Origin: an uncultured Bacilli bacterium
GTDB taxonomy: Bacteria; Bacillota_I; Bacilli_A; RF39; UBA660
Direction of reading: 5' to 3'
DNA length: 64,000 nucleotides
NCBI GenBank assembly: GCA_934122275.1
Contig: CAKOWI010000004.1
Coordinates: forward strand, 25,319 to 89,318
Part shown: one piece after another, positions 25,042 through 33,767 of the stretch
How positions within the stretch are numbered: position 1 is the first letter of the stretch
Layout: each line of letters begins with the position of its first letter
Notes under the pieces: generated by a model
Database searches by the model: none
What the model saw: only the letters and a program-made list of their open reading frames with translations
What the model was told of the DNA's origin: nothing
Translations under genes and position numbers: made by a program

Positions 25042-26013
25042 TTACATCATATCCTTAAATAAACCATATATATATTTTTCTATATCAAATACCTCTAAGT
25101 CTTCTTTAGCTTCACCTAGTCCTATATATCTTACAGGTACACCTACTTCATCTTTTATTGCTAAAACTATTCCACCCTTTGCAGTACCATCTAATTTAGT
25201 TAGTATTATTCCGGTTAAATTAGTTATCTCTTTAAATGCTTTAGCTTGACTAATACCATTTTGACCAGTTGTTGCATCAATAACTAAAAAAGTTTCATGA
25301 GGACTATTAGGTATAATTTTTTCACCAACATTATTTATTTTTTCTAATTCTTTCATCAAATTAACTTTATTTTGAAGACGACCTGCTGTATCAATAAGTA
25401 CAATATCATAGTTTTCTTCTTTAGCTTTAGTAAGTCCTTTATAAACAACACTCGCAGGATCCTTTGTAGTATCATCACTTACAACACTACACCCTATCTT
25501 ATTTCCCCAAACATGTAATTGTTCAACAGCTCCCGCTCTAAATGTATCCGCCGCAACCAATAAAACCTTTTTACCATCATCTTTAAATTTACTAGCCAAT
25601 TTAGCTATTGTAGTTGTCTTTCCTACTCCATTTACCCCTACAAATAAAAGTACTGTAGGTCCATTAAGATTATAGTTTATTTTATTAGTTAATATTTCAT
25701 TATCTACATATATAATAAATAATTCATCAACTATTATTTCAGTTAACATTGAAGGATCTGTAATCTTTTCTTTAGATACTCTTTTTTGTAGTTTATCCAT
25801 AAAATTCATAACAGTATTAACTCCAATATCAGCATTAATAAGTAATTCTTCTAGCTCTTCAAAATAGTTTTCATTTATTTCATCATATTCTTTAGATAGA
25901 TTAGCTAACTTATTTACAAAACTCTTTCTAGTTTTAGAAAGACCCTTTTCATAAGTTTTAGTACTTTTGTCTTCTTTTGTAAAGACACTTTTAATTTTAT
26001 CAAATAATCCCAT
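25042..26013 (-). CDS. ftsY: Signal recognition particle receptor FtsY
   Basis: 323 residues with a short acidic/basic A-domain, the helical N domain, and the SRP-type GTPase G domain: GVNGVGKTTTIAKLA near residue 125, DTFRAGAVEQL near 160, DTAGRLQ near 205, TKLDGTAKGG near 270 and the terminal GLGEAKEDL. It docks SRP-ribosome complexes at the Sec translocon. Strong GGAGGG precedes the ATG. Operon: a 245-aa hypothetical, ftsY, ylxM. Confidence 0.97.
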   Translation of the reverse strand: MGLFDKIKSVFTKEDKSTKTYEKGLSKTRKSFVNKLANLSKEYDEINENYFEELEELLINADIGVNTVMNFMDKLQKRVSKEKITDPSMLTEIIVDELFIIYVDNEILTNKINYNLNGPTVLLFVGVNGVGKTTTIAKLASKFKDDGKKVLLVAADTFRAGAVEQLHVWGNKIGCSVVSDDTTKDPASVVYKGLTKAKEENYDIVLIDTAGRLQNKVNLMKELEKINNVGEKIIPNSPHETFLVIDATTGQNGISQAKAFKEITNLTGIILTKLDGTAKGGIVLAIKDEVGVPVRYIGLGEAKEDLEVFDIEKYIYGLFKDMM

Positions 26014-26025
26014 TATAAAACCCTC

Positions 26026-26763
26026 CTATAAATTGATTGTTTTTTCCTCACTATGTGGTACATAATTAATGTTTTTAGAAAGAATATCTAACCTTTTTTC
26101 AATATCATTTAAACTACTATTTTCCATTTTCATTCTATTTATAACTCTAGCTATATCAAATAATATCTCTCCAGATGTATCAACTAACTTACTTAAAAAC
26201 TTATCATTAGAAAAATGCTTAGTAACAGTATATAATTCAGTAGTATTTAATCTTGATAAATAATAATTGTTTGAAGTTAAATAAATCATATATTTCTTAA
26301 AGTTATCATTAATATAAACAGATACTAATGGAGTTTTAAAGTTTTCTTTATATTGATTTAATATACTTATATATTTTGTTATACCCTCTATACCATTTTC
26401 CTTATATATTTCTTCTAATGTATCATACATAAAGCAAACAGAATTATATATAAATTCATATATATTAATGTTAATCTTCTTTTCTTTTTTAAGCTTTAAT
26501 AGCATCATATATAAACCATATGAATTATCCCTAAATTCATCTTGAAATTTAAGTTTAACGTTAGATGGAAGATTCTTACCACTAATATAATCATCAGCAT
26601 ATAAAAAAGCAGTTAGAATTTGTATTCCTGTATCTACATCCTTAACGTTAATATCAAATCCTCTATCTTTTATCTTATCATCAATAACAGTTAAAACCTC
26701 ATCATTATTTTGGTTATTAATTTCCTTAAGAACCTCATTTTTAGCTTCTTTAAACTGTAACAT
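26026..26763 (-). CDS. Hypothetical all-helical cytoplasmic protein upstream of ftsY
   Basis: 245 residues, not recognised. No signal peptide or membrane segment; predicted mostly helical, Lys/Asn-rich, with tyrosine-rich stretches (YDTLEEIYKENGIEGITKYI, NNYYLSRLNTTELYTV). No catalytic motif is visible. AGAGGATG precedes ATG 26761-26763 and 12 bases separate it from ftsY, so it is part of that operon. It may be a lineage-specific gene. Confidence 0.6.
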   Translation of the reverse strand: MLQFKEAKNEVLKEINNQNNDEVLTVIDDKIKDRGFDINVKDVDTGIQILTAFLYADDYISGKNLPSNVKLKFQDEFRDNSYGLYMMLLKLKKEKKININIYEFIYNSVCFMYDTLEEIYKENGIEGITKYISILNQYKENFKTPLVSVYINDNFKKYMIYLTSNNYYLSRLNTTELYTVTKHFSNDKFLSKLVDTSGEILFDIARVINRMKMENSSLNDIEKRLDILSKNINYVPHSEEKTINL

Positions 26764-26810
26764 TTTTCATCCTCTTTTACTCATAAATATACATTTATTA
26801 TATCAAACAA

Positions 26811-26839
26811 TAGACAAAAGTGCAAAAAAATAGTATAAT
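26811..26839 (+). promoter_or_regulatory. Promoter of the RNase J gene
   Basis: -35 TAGACA (26811-26816), 17-bp spacer, -10 TATAAT (26834-26839); a strong AAAGGAG follows at about 26879. Confidence 0.75.
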
Positions 26840-26896
26840 TTATTGCGTTAATTCTTTTTATAGTTAACTCGAAAAAAGAAAGGAGAATAAAAATTA

Positions 26897-28576
26897 ATGA
26901 AAATTTTTAATGCAAATAAGGATGAAACTTTAGTATTTGCACTAGGTGGTTTAGGAGAAGTTGGTAAAAACATGTATGCTATTATGCATAATGATGAATT
27001 AATAATTTTAGATGCCGGTGTTATGTTTCCTAAAGATGAATTAATGGGAATTGATTATGTTATACCAGACTTTACTTTTTTGAAGAAAAATGAAGATAAA
27101 ATTAAGGCCTTATTTATTACACATGGACATGAAGATCACATAGGGGGCATTAATTTTTTACTTAATGAAGTTAATATTCCAGTTATTTATGCACCTAATC
27201 AAGCTTGTGGTTTAATAAAAAGAAAGTTTGCTGATAAGAACATAAGCTATGACAATCTAAAGGTATATACTGAAGATACGATAGTTAAATTTAAGTATTT
27301 TACTGTAGAATTTTTTGCAACAACACACTCTATACCAGATTCTCATGGAATAGTAATTACAACACCTAATGGTAAAATAGTGGAAACTGGTGACTTTAAG
27401 TTTGATTTAACTCCTATCGGTCCTATGTCTAATATACATAAAATGTCAGACGTTGGTAAATCAGGAGTAAAACTTCTAATGAGTGAATCAACTAATGCAC
27501 TATCTAAAGGTTTTTCAATGAGTGAATCAAAGGTTGAAGAAGAACTACAAGAAATATTTGAAAAGAAAAAAGGTAGAATAATAGTTGCGACATTTGCATC
27601 TAATATTTACCGTTTAAAACACATAGTAGAAACTTGTAAGAAAAATGGTAGAAAAATTGCTTTGTTTGGAAGAAGTATGGAAAATAATATAGAAATATCA
27701 ATAGAAGGTGGATACATAAAAGATGATAAAATTTTTGTTTCACCAGAAGTTGCAAATACCCTTCCACCAGAAGAAATATGCTTACTTTGTACAGGTTCTC
27801 AAGGAGAGCCACTTGCAGCTTTATCAAGAATTGCAAACGGTACTCATAAACAAATAAAATTAAGACCTTCTGATACAGTTATATTTTCTTCTAATCCTAT
27901 TCCTGGTAATAATGCTTCTGTTGCTAAAACAATTAATGCTTTATATTTACAAGGAGTAGAAGTATATGTAAATAATCCTGAAAATGAAATTCATACATCA
28001 GGACATGGTAATCAAGAAGAATTGAAATTAATGATTAGATTAATTGATCCAGAATATTTTATGCCAATACATGGTGAGTATAGAATGCTTAAAGCACATC
28101 AAGATTTAGCTATTGATTGTGATATACCAAAAGAAAATACTTTTTTACTAGCAAATGGAGATGTTTTAGCTTTAAATAAAGATGGTATAAGAAAAGCTGG
28201 TAATGTTGGTGCTGATGATATATACGTTGATGGAAATAGAATTGGTGATATTGGAAATGTCGTTATAAAAGACAGAAAAATAATGGCAAATGATGGTATT
28301 TTAGTAGCTATTTGTAACATAAATTTAGAAAAACATATTTTATATGGAAAAATAAATATTACAACAAGAGGCTTTATATTAGTTAATGAAAATGAAGAAC
28401 TCTTAAAGCAAATTGAAGAAGTAGCTGAAAATACCGTTAATAAAGAATTAACGAAAAAACAAGTAAACTATAATGAATTAAAAGGCCAATTAATTTCAGA
28501 TATATTAACGTTTGTATTTGAAAAAACAGGAAGAAGACCAATAATACTACCAGTAATATTAGATGTTAGAAAATAA
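26897..28576 (+). CDS. rnj: Ribonuclease J
   Basis: 559 residues of the beta-CASP metallo-beta-lactamase family. Zinc motif HGHEDHIGG lies near residue 75, TTHSIPDSHG near 145, ETGDFKFD near 165, the beta-CASP block with FASNIYRLKHI and SSNPIPGN, and late motifs SGHGNQEELKLMI and HGEYRMLKAH. RNase J combines 5'-3' exonuclease and endonuclease activity and is the main mRNA decay enzyme in Bacillota without RNase E. It stands alone as a plus-strand unit in a minus-strand region. Confidence 0.96.
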   Translation: MKIFNANKDETLVFALGGLGEVGKNMYAIMHNDELIILDAGVMFPKDELMGIDYVIPDFTFLKKNEDKIKALFITHGHEDHIGGINFLLNEVNIPVIYAPNQACGLIKRKFADKNISYDNLKVYTEDTIVKFKYFTVEFFATTHSIPDSHGIVITTPNGKIVETGDFKFDLTPIGPMSNIHKMSDVGKSGVKLLMSESTNALSKGFSMSESKVEEELQEIFEKKKGRIIVATFASNIYRLKHIVETCKKNGRKIALFGRSMENNIEISIEGGYIKDDKIFVSPEVANTLPPEEICLLCTGSQGEPLAALSRIANGTHKQIKLRPSDTVIFSSNPIPGNNASVAKTINALYLQGVEVYVNNPENEIHTSGHGNQEELKLMIRLIDPEYFMPIHGEYRMLKAHQDLAIDCDIPKENTFLLANGDVLALNKDGIRKAGNVGADDIYVDGNRIGDIGNVVIKDRKIMANDGILVAICNINLEKHILYGKINITTRGFILVNENEELLKQIEEVAENTVNKELTKKQVNYNELKGQLISDILTFVFEKTGRRPIILPVILDVRK

Positions 28577-28578
28577 GA

Positions 28579-28603
28579 AAATCCCTACTGTTGGGATTTT
28601 TTT
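28579..28603. terminator. Convergent terminator after the RNase J gene
   Basis: Stem AAATCCC/GGGATTT with a 7-base loop and a T-run on the plus strand (A-run on the other side), shared by the two converging genes. Confidence 0.8.
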
Positions 28604-29451
28604 GCATCTTCATTTATTAAGTTAGATAATTTTTCGGTATTATAACCTCTACTAGTAATTGTTTTAACTATTAATCCTAAATTATTCATCTTTAAATTAC
28701 TTACATCAAAAGATATCATAATACCCTTATCTAGTTTTTCTTTTACATCAAATATAGTAGGATCTACTAAAGAAGGTGTTATAGAATGCATCTTCTTTTT
28801 CTTGCATAATTCCTTATCTGTATCATTTTTATTTTCATTTAAACATAAATTAGACTTTTTTAAACTAACACTTTCTATAATGTTATTTGTTAATGACATA
28901 TACTCTTTACTATAAGAACCATCATATCCTAAATTATAGATTTCTGCATCTAAATAAGATATTGAAAGAGCTTTATCAACGTTTTTACTTAACCATAATC
29001 CATCAACAAAAAAGTTAGCTTTTATATTATTTTTAGCTATAAAACTAAGTAATGAATCCAAATTGTCATTACTATTTACTTTAAATATTAAAGCAACTCC
29101 GCCTATTTTAACATTTCCCTTTTTTATATAGTAATCATATGTTTTAGATATGGTATTTTTAGGTAAACTATCTTCATACACTATTTTATTTTTATCAAAC
29201 TTATTATCTTTTTTCATATTCTTATAAGACTTATCTTTATCGACTGAAATACCAGAATAACCAAGTATCATTTCATCGCCATTTATAATAGGTTCTTTCG
29301 GCTTAATATCATTCTCATTTTTATAATTAATAACTTTCCTCATCATTAGGTCACTTTCTCTAGCCGTTTTAGTAACACTTTCCGTATAGATAAAACTAAG
29401 TACCAAAAGTAACAATATACTTAATAGTTTTAAAGTATTCTTAAACATCAA
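28585..29451 (-). CDS. Degenerate polysaccharide-deacetylase-like exported protein
   Basis: 288 residues: an N-terminal membrane/signal segment (about 6-24), a linker, then a domain from about residue 115 that resembles NodB deacetylases in order: GGVALIFKVNSNDNLDSLLSFI in place of VALTFDDGP, then NNIKANFFVDG (typical KATFFV) and AEIYNLGYDG in place of the HxxxH metal motif. Metal-binding Asp and His residues are missing, so catalysis is unlikely. It may have become a binding or structural protein on the outer face of the membrane. The family link is by pattern; moderately sure. Confidence 0.55.
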   Translation of the reverse strand: MMFKNTLKLLSILLLLVLSFIYTESVTKTARESDLMMRKVINYKNENDIKPKEPIINGDEMILGYSGISVDKDKSYKNMKKDNKFDKNKIVYEDSLPKNTISKTYDYYIKKGNVKIGGVALIFKVNSNDNLDSLLSFIAKNNIKANFFVDGLWLSKNVDKALSISYLDAEIYNLGYDGSYSKEYMSLTNNIIESVSLKKSNLCLNENKNDTDKELCKKKKMHSITPSLVDPTIFDVKEKLDKGIMISFDVSNLKMNNLGLIVKTITSRGYNTEKLSNLINEDAKKSQQ

Positions 29452-29483
29452 ATCACCTATTAAATGGTATGCATAGTAATAAA

Positions 29484-29503
29484 AAAAAGAACATGAGTTC
29501 TTA
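29484..29503 (-). terminator. Terminator of the ezrA operon
   Basis: Minus-strand stem AAGAAC/GTTCTT with a 4-base loop followed by a long T-run, overlapping the last codon of the 319-aa gene. Confidence 0.75.
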
Positions 29504-30460
29504 ATTTTTGTAACTTAATTCAGGTTTTAATATGTATGTATTTGTTATATAAACCCTTTTATCCTTATCTTCAGAAACATCCCAATTTGATAGTGAAAAC
29601 CTTTTAGCATCCTTTATTCCAACATTATTAGGAAAAACCTTAACAATAACTTTTACACTATAATCAAAATTTGGAATATCAAAGTTTATTTTACCCGATA
29701 TATCTTTCTTATTTAAAACTTCAGTATTTTTATTTGATTTATCAACATAACTTACTTTAACACTATATGTGTTATTTGGAACGTTTAAAGTAAATTCTCT
29801 AGGATCATTTCTATCTGTTACAATACTTATTTTTTCCTTACTCTTTTTAAGTTCTTTAACTTCATCAATACCTACTGGACTATAATACCCTTTTACCGTA
29901 AAAATTTTATAAGCATATTTATCCTTCATTTTATCTGAATCAACAAAAGTCCATGAATAAGGAGCAAATGACTTGGTTGTTCCAGAAGAATTTACTATTT
30001 GTAATTTAACTTTCCAAGTTCTATTTTCATTCTTTAAAGATCCAAACGTTATTTTAAATTCATCTTTATTTTTTTCAACATCTTTTGTATCTTTTTCTAT
30101 CCATTTATTGTTTTTTAAGTAATAAGTAGTATATCTATAGCTACCAGAATATTTCTTTACTGAATCTGGAACTTTAAATTCCATAACATAATCATGATTT
30201 TTATTATAATATTCTTTAGTTATAAATCCATCTTTATTAGTTACTATACCATTTAATTTAGAACCTACTAATTTATATAAAAAATCATATGGTGTTAAAT
30301 TCTTAATTATACAGAAAAAAGCTCCACTCATAATAACACATATAATTGTACATATTACAATTAAAATATATGACTTTTTTATTAATTCTTCATTAGCAAG
30401 CTTCGGTCTACCAACTTTAGCTTTCTCATCTTTTAATAGCCATTCCCTCAAAATTACCAC
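29501..30460 (-). CDS. Exported protein with beta-rich repeats, downstream of ezrA
   Basis: 319 residues, not recognised. A cytoplasmic head of about 28 residues (DEKAKVGRPKLANEEL) precedes one membrane helix (about 31-53). The outer part is strand-rich with Fn3-like or Ig-like features (YTTYYLKNNKWIEKDTKD, WKVKLQIVNSSG, APYSWTFVDSDKMKDKYAY). No catalytic motif. Start GTG 30458-30460 follows AAGGA. Ten bases from ezrA suggests co-expression with division genes; it could be a wall or septum-associated protein, which is inference. Confidence 0.5.
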   Translation of the reverse strand: MVILREWLLKDEKAKVGRPKLANEELIKKSYILIVICTIICVIMSGAFFCIIKNLTPYDFLYKLVGSKLNGIVTNKDGFITKEYYNKNHDYVMEFKVPDSVKKYSGSYRYTTYYLKNNKWIEKDTKDVEKNKDEFKITFGSLKNENRTWKVKLQIVNSSGTTKSFAPYSWTFVDSDKMKDKYAYKIFTVKGYYSPVGIDEVKELKKSKEKISIVTDRNDPREFTLNVPNNTYSVKVSYVDKSNKNTEVLNKKDISGKINFDIPNFDYSVKVIVKVFPNNVGIKDAKRFSLSNWDVSEDKDKRVYITNTYILKPELSYKN

Positions 30461-30469
30461 TTTCTTTCC

Positions 30470-32176
30470 TTATTTTTTATAATCTAAAATCTTTTTATGA
30501 ATACCAGGTTCAACCATATCCAAAGTATTTATACTAAGTTCTAAAGATTTTTTATAATTTCCCTCAAAAAATAGTTCTTCAGCTTTTATTAGTCCATCAT
30601 TTATTTGAGGTTTAGAAGAACGATATCTATTACCATATACAATTGCATATTCCGATAATAATGCCATCTTAATCATTTCATTTGTTGTATTACTAAGTTT
30701 AAATACTAAATCCCTGGCAGTATCAACCCTTATATTTAACGTTTCAATATTAATTGGTCTTTTTGATAATTCTTTTTGAATTTCCTTTATTCCATCACTA
30801 GCTTCCTTTAACTCTATATAATAAGTATTTGGAATAACAGGTAATTTATTTTTTCTTATTTGATATTTAGACTTTCTAAGTAATAGTTTAATATCTTCTA
30901 ATTGACCTTTAGCTCTTTCTTCATCATCCTTTAAATTACTAACTTTCATAAGTAAATTATCTAATCTTTCACTTACTTTTGATAACTTAAGTAAGATTAT
31001 TTCTAGCTCCTGATTAAGTTTAGAAAAAGGAAATGAATGATTTTGATCTAACATAAGTAACTTACTATAATCTTCATTTATCTTATCATATTCTTTAGAT
31101 AATAAAGAAACTTGTTCTAAAGTATCTTCTGTTAAGTTATACTCTTCTTTTATTTCTGGGACTTTTTGAGCTACTGCATTTAGTATTTTTTCAACGTGTT
31201 TATTAATCTTATTAAAGTTACTTATTCCCTCTTCATAATACTTTCTAGTTAACTTTTCTGTTTCAAAAACATTAAATAACGAATCAAAATACTCTAATAT
31301 GGTTTTAAGTTCAAATGAAGCATCTTCTAGGTTTAAAACCCTTACCTTATCAAATATTAAATTAACCTTCTTTTCTGATTCCATAATGTTATATTCAATA
31401 TTTAAATAATCAAGTTGATATCCTTCCCTAGTTAATTTTATATATTCAGTTGATACATCTTCCATTCTTTTAGGAATAAGATTCTTTCCCATTAACATTA
31501 TTTCAGGAACTTCATCTATAACTATCTTCATAAGATTAAGCATTTCAGTTAATCCCTTAACAACATATATAACTTCTTCATAGTCCCTTTTTTCTAATAC
31601 AATTTCAAACTCTTCAAATCTTTTTTCAATGTTTTCAAACTGCAAACTTATCGTTTTTGCAACTTCTTCATAATCAGCTTTTGTATTTTCAAACTTATCT
31701 TTTAATTTTCTATATAATGCCTTTAACTTTATAACGGTTGCTCTATTTCTTTCTTCACTAAGAGTTATTTCTTTTATCTCCGATAATATGTTTTTAATGT
31801 TAAGTTTAATCTCATATAATCTAATTTCTATTTCAGTTATTTGTTCATATATTTCACTTTTCTTACCCTTATCAACTAAAAAATCAATATCAATTAACAT
31901 CTCATTTACATCTGGTATAGTTTCTTTCTCAATTTGATCTAGCTGTAATTTCCAATTATCATATTTTTCCTTTAATTTACTGTTACTGATTAAAGCAGAT
32001 GCTTTAGAAAGCTCACTTAATACTGGTACATTAATAAGCATATTCTTTTCTTTTTCTAATTCACTAATTATCTTTAATATTTTATTTTTACTTCTTTTTT
32101 TGGTAATTAAAATAGTTATAACAACAATAACTAAGGAAATAAATGAAACAGTACCAATATATAAACCCTTTGTCAT
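30470..32176 (-). CDS. ezrA: Septation ring formation regulator EzrA
   Basis: 568 residues, the standard EzrA size. One N-terminal membrane helix (about 4-25), then a long spectrin-like coiled-coil rod with the typical start LEKEKNMLINVPVLSELSKA and KEKYDNWKLQLDQIE. EzrA binds FtsZ and tunes Z-ring formation in Bacilli. Its presence supports placing this genome near Bacilli. AGGAGG precedes the ATG. It is followed closely by the 319-aa exported protein. Confidence 0.93.
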   Translation of the reverse strand: MTKGLYIGTVSFISLVIVVITILITKKRSKNKILKIISELEKEKNMLINVPVLSELSKASALISNSKLKEKYDNWKLQLDQIEKETIPDVNEMLIDIDFLVDKGKKSEIYEQITEIEIRLYEIKLNIKNILSEIKEITLSEERNRATVIKLKALYRKLKDKFENTKADYEEVAKTISLQFENIEKRFEEFEIVLEKRDYEEVIYVVKGLTEMLNLMKIVIDEVPEIMLMGKNLIPKRMEDVSTEYIKLTREGYQLDYLNIEYNIMESEKKVNLIFDKVRVLNLEDASFELKTILEYFDSLFNVFETEKLTRKYYEEGISNFNKINKHVEKILNAVAQKVPEIKEEYNLTEDTLEQVSLLSKEYDKINEDYSKLLMLDQNHSFPFSKLNQELEIILLKLSKVSERLDNLLMKVSNLKDDEERAKGQLEDIKLLLRKSKYQIRKNKLPVIPNTYYIELKEASDGIKEIQKELSKRPINIETLNIRVDTARDLVFKLSNTTNEMIKMALLSEYAIVYGNRYRSSKPQINDGLIKAEELFFEGNYKKSLELSINTLDMVEPGIHKKILDYKK

Positions 32177-32259
32177 AGCTAGCCTCCTACTTTAATATAC
32201 TATTATTTTAACATAAAAAGCGACAAAATTCATTATATTTTTACATAAATTAAAAAAAG

Positions 32260-32281
32260 AAAAAAGAACTATCAAAGTTCC
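32260..32281 (-). terminator. Terminator after the sigma-factor gene
   Basis: Minus-strand stem GAAC/GTTC (extended by neighbours) followed by T6. Confidence 0.55.
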
Positions 32282-32289
32282 TTTATAAA

Positions 32290-32952
32290 TCAATGTTTAT
32301 TTAATTTTTTAGAGTATGGTTTTTCATCTATTAATCTTTGTGTTTTTAATTTATTGCCTATTTTCTCAACTGTTCTTGATATTAATTTTGAAACATAACT
32401 TTGTGAAATTCCAAATTTGTCAGCTATTTCTTTTTGAGTATAAATTTCATCTTTATAAAAACCAAAATACATAATAATTATTTGTTTTTCTCTACTTGGT
32501 AAATCTTTTATTATACTATTAAGCATGTCATATAATTCTAATCTTTCATAATAATTAACAATATTTGTATCATCAATTAATGTATGTTCTAACCTTTTAT
32601 AATCTTCTATATATAGTATATTACCACCTTTTTTTATCTTTTGTAAGAACATTAATATTTCATTATCTATACACTTTAAAGCATAACTAGGAAACTTTAC
32701 GTTTTTATCCGGATTATATGATAAAACAGCCTTTATAAGACCAACATTTCCTATAGACACAGTGTCTTTCTTATCATAATGAACGTTATTAAATTTGTTT
32801 ATAACCTCATATAATACAAGTCTTATATTATGCTCTATTATTGTATTTTTAGCATCATCATTTCCTTCTTTAAACTTTTTAAATAGACCATTTAATTCTT
32901 CTTCTGATAATCTGTTAGGTAATTTACATTCACTTAGAAATAATTCATTCAT
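32290..32952 (-). CDS. Sigma-70 family factor of the SigE/SigK type
   Basis: 220 residues with regions 2 and 4. Region 2 opens KLPNRLSEEELNGLFKKFKEG and AKNTIIEHNIRLVLYEV, with KKDTVSIGNVGLIKAVLSYNP and FPSYALKCIDNEILMFL, the pattern of sporulation factors SigE and SigK. Region 4 has LPSREKQIIIMYFGF and an HTH (TQKEIADKFGISQSYVSKLISRTVEKI). It lacks an anti-sigma partner next door and the usual pro-sequence of SigE. In a lineage that may not sporulate it could direct another gene set. Confidence 0.85.
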   Translation of the reverse strand: MNELFLSECKLPNRLSEEELNGLFKKFKEGNDDAKNTIIEHNIRLVLYEVINKFNNVHYDKKDTVSIGNVGLIKAVLSYNPDKNVKFPSYALKCIDNEILMFLQKIKKGGNILYIEDYKRLEHTLIDDTNIVNYYERLELYDMLNSIIKDLPSREKQIIIMYFGFYKDEIYTQKEIADKFGISQSYVSKLISRTVEKIGNKLKTQRLIDEKPYSKKLNKH

Positions 32953-33020
32953 ATATAATATCCCTTCTTAGGCATAAAGCTTAATTATAGATATGTAAAA
33001 TAAATTAAAAAAAGAACTCT

Positions 33021-33536
33021 TTAGCTCAATTTAAGTAATTTATTTATAGTATCATCTTTAGTCTTTCTATAATTACTATGAAACACGTTCTTCTGTCTTT
33101 TATTAAAGAAAAAATTCAATAACAAATAATTTTTAGCTAACGACTTCTTATGCATAATTTTCTTTTCAACATATTCACACATAAATAGTTTACATGAAAT
33201 ATTTTGACATGTACATTTCTTATTCTTAAGAAATTTGCAGCCTGCATCACCTTTAAAATAGCAACATCCATTTATATTATGTACTGACTTACCTAATCTA
33301 TTTGCAATACATCTGTTATCTTTAAAATCACATAATACACATACATTATTATCAAGATACTTGCACATATAATCATATATAAATTCATATCTCTTTCTCA
33401 AATCCTTTATATTAAATGCCTTTATAAATGCTTCTTCCACTTTATTTATAGGTTCACACTCTAAAAAAACGTCTTTATTCATATACTTTCTAAATCTTTT
33501 ATAATTATTTTTTCTATCTTTTTGCTCTATTATCAT
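33021..33536 (-). CDS. Cysteine-rich protein of unknown function
   Basis: 171 residues with 12 cysteines concentrated in residues 50-120: VCVLCDF, NRCIAN, NGCCYF, AGCKFL, KKCTCQNISCKLFMC. The spacing suggests one or more metal (Zn or Fe-S) sites. The N- and C-terminal parts are Lys/Arg-rich and helical. I do not recognise a named family. It stands upstream of the sigma factor on the same strand and could share its transcript. Confidence 0.5.
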   Translation of the reverse strand: MIIEQKDRKNNYKRFRKYMNKDVFLECEPINKVEEAFIKAFNIKDLRKRYEFIYDYMCKYLDNNVCVLCDFKDNRCIANRLGKSVHNINGCCYFKGDAGCKFLKNKKCTCQNISCKLFMCEYVEKKIMHKKSLAKNYLLLNFFFNKRQKNVFHSNYRKTKDDTINKLLKLS

Positions 33537-33663
33537 TTTAATTCACCAACATATTTTATTCCTATCTTACTTCGCTTTAAATATATATATAGACTAAGTT
33601 ACTATTTTTTTCATTGATTGTAGCTCATAACACAATATCATATTTTTAATGAATTGTAAATAG

Positions 33664-33707
33664 ATTAAGCAAGAATTAAGTAAGAATTAAGTAAGAATTA
33701 AGTAAGA
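33664..33707 (+). repeat. Four 11-bp tandem repeats upstream of fic
   Basis: ATTAAGYAAGA repeated four times without gaps (33664, 33675, 33686, 33697); the first copy has C, the others T. The array ends five bases before the -35 of the fic promoter, so it is a candidate binding array with close to one helical turn per unit. Confidence 0.8.
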
Positions 33708-33711
33708 TGTA

Positions 33712-33740
33712 TTGATTGAAAAATATGCTTGTAGTATAAT
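33712..33740 (+). promoter_or_regulatory. Promoter of the fic gene
   Basis: -35 TTGATT (33712-33717), 17-bp spacer, -10 TATAAT (33735-33740). Confidence 0.75.
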
Positions 33741-33767
33741 AATACATATAAAGCAGAGGTGATTTTA

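Noticed and set aside
33664..33707. CRISPR array
   Set aside because: Repeats are 11 bp with no spacers and no cas genes nearby.
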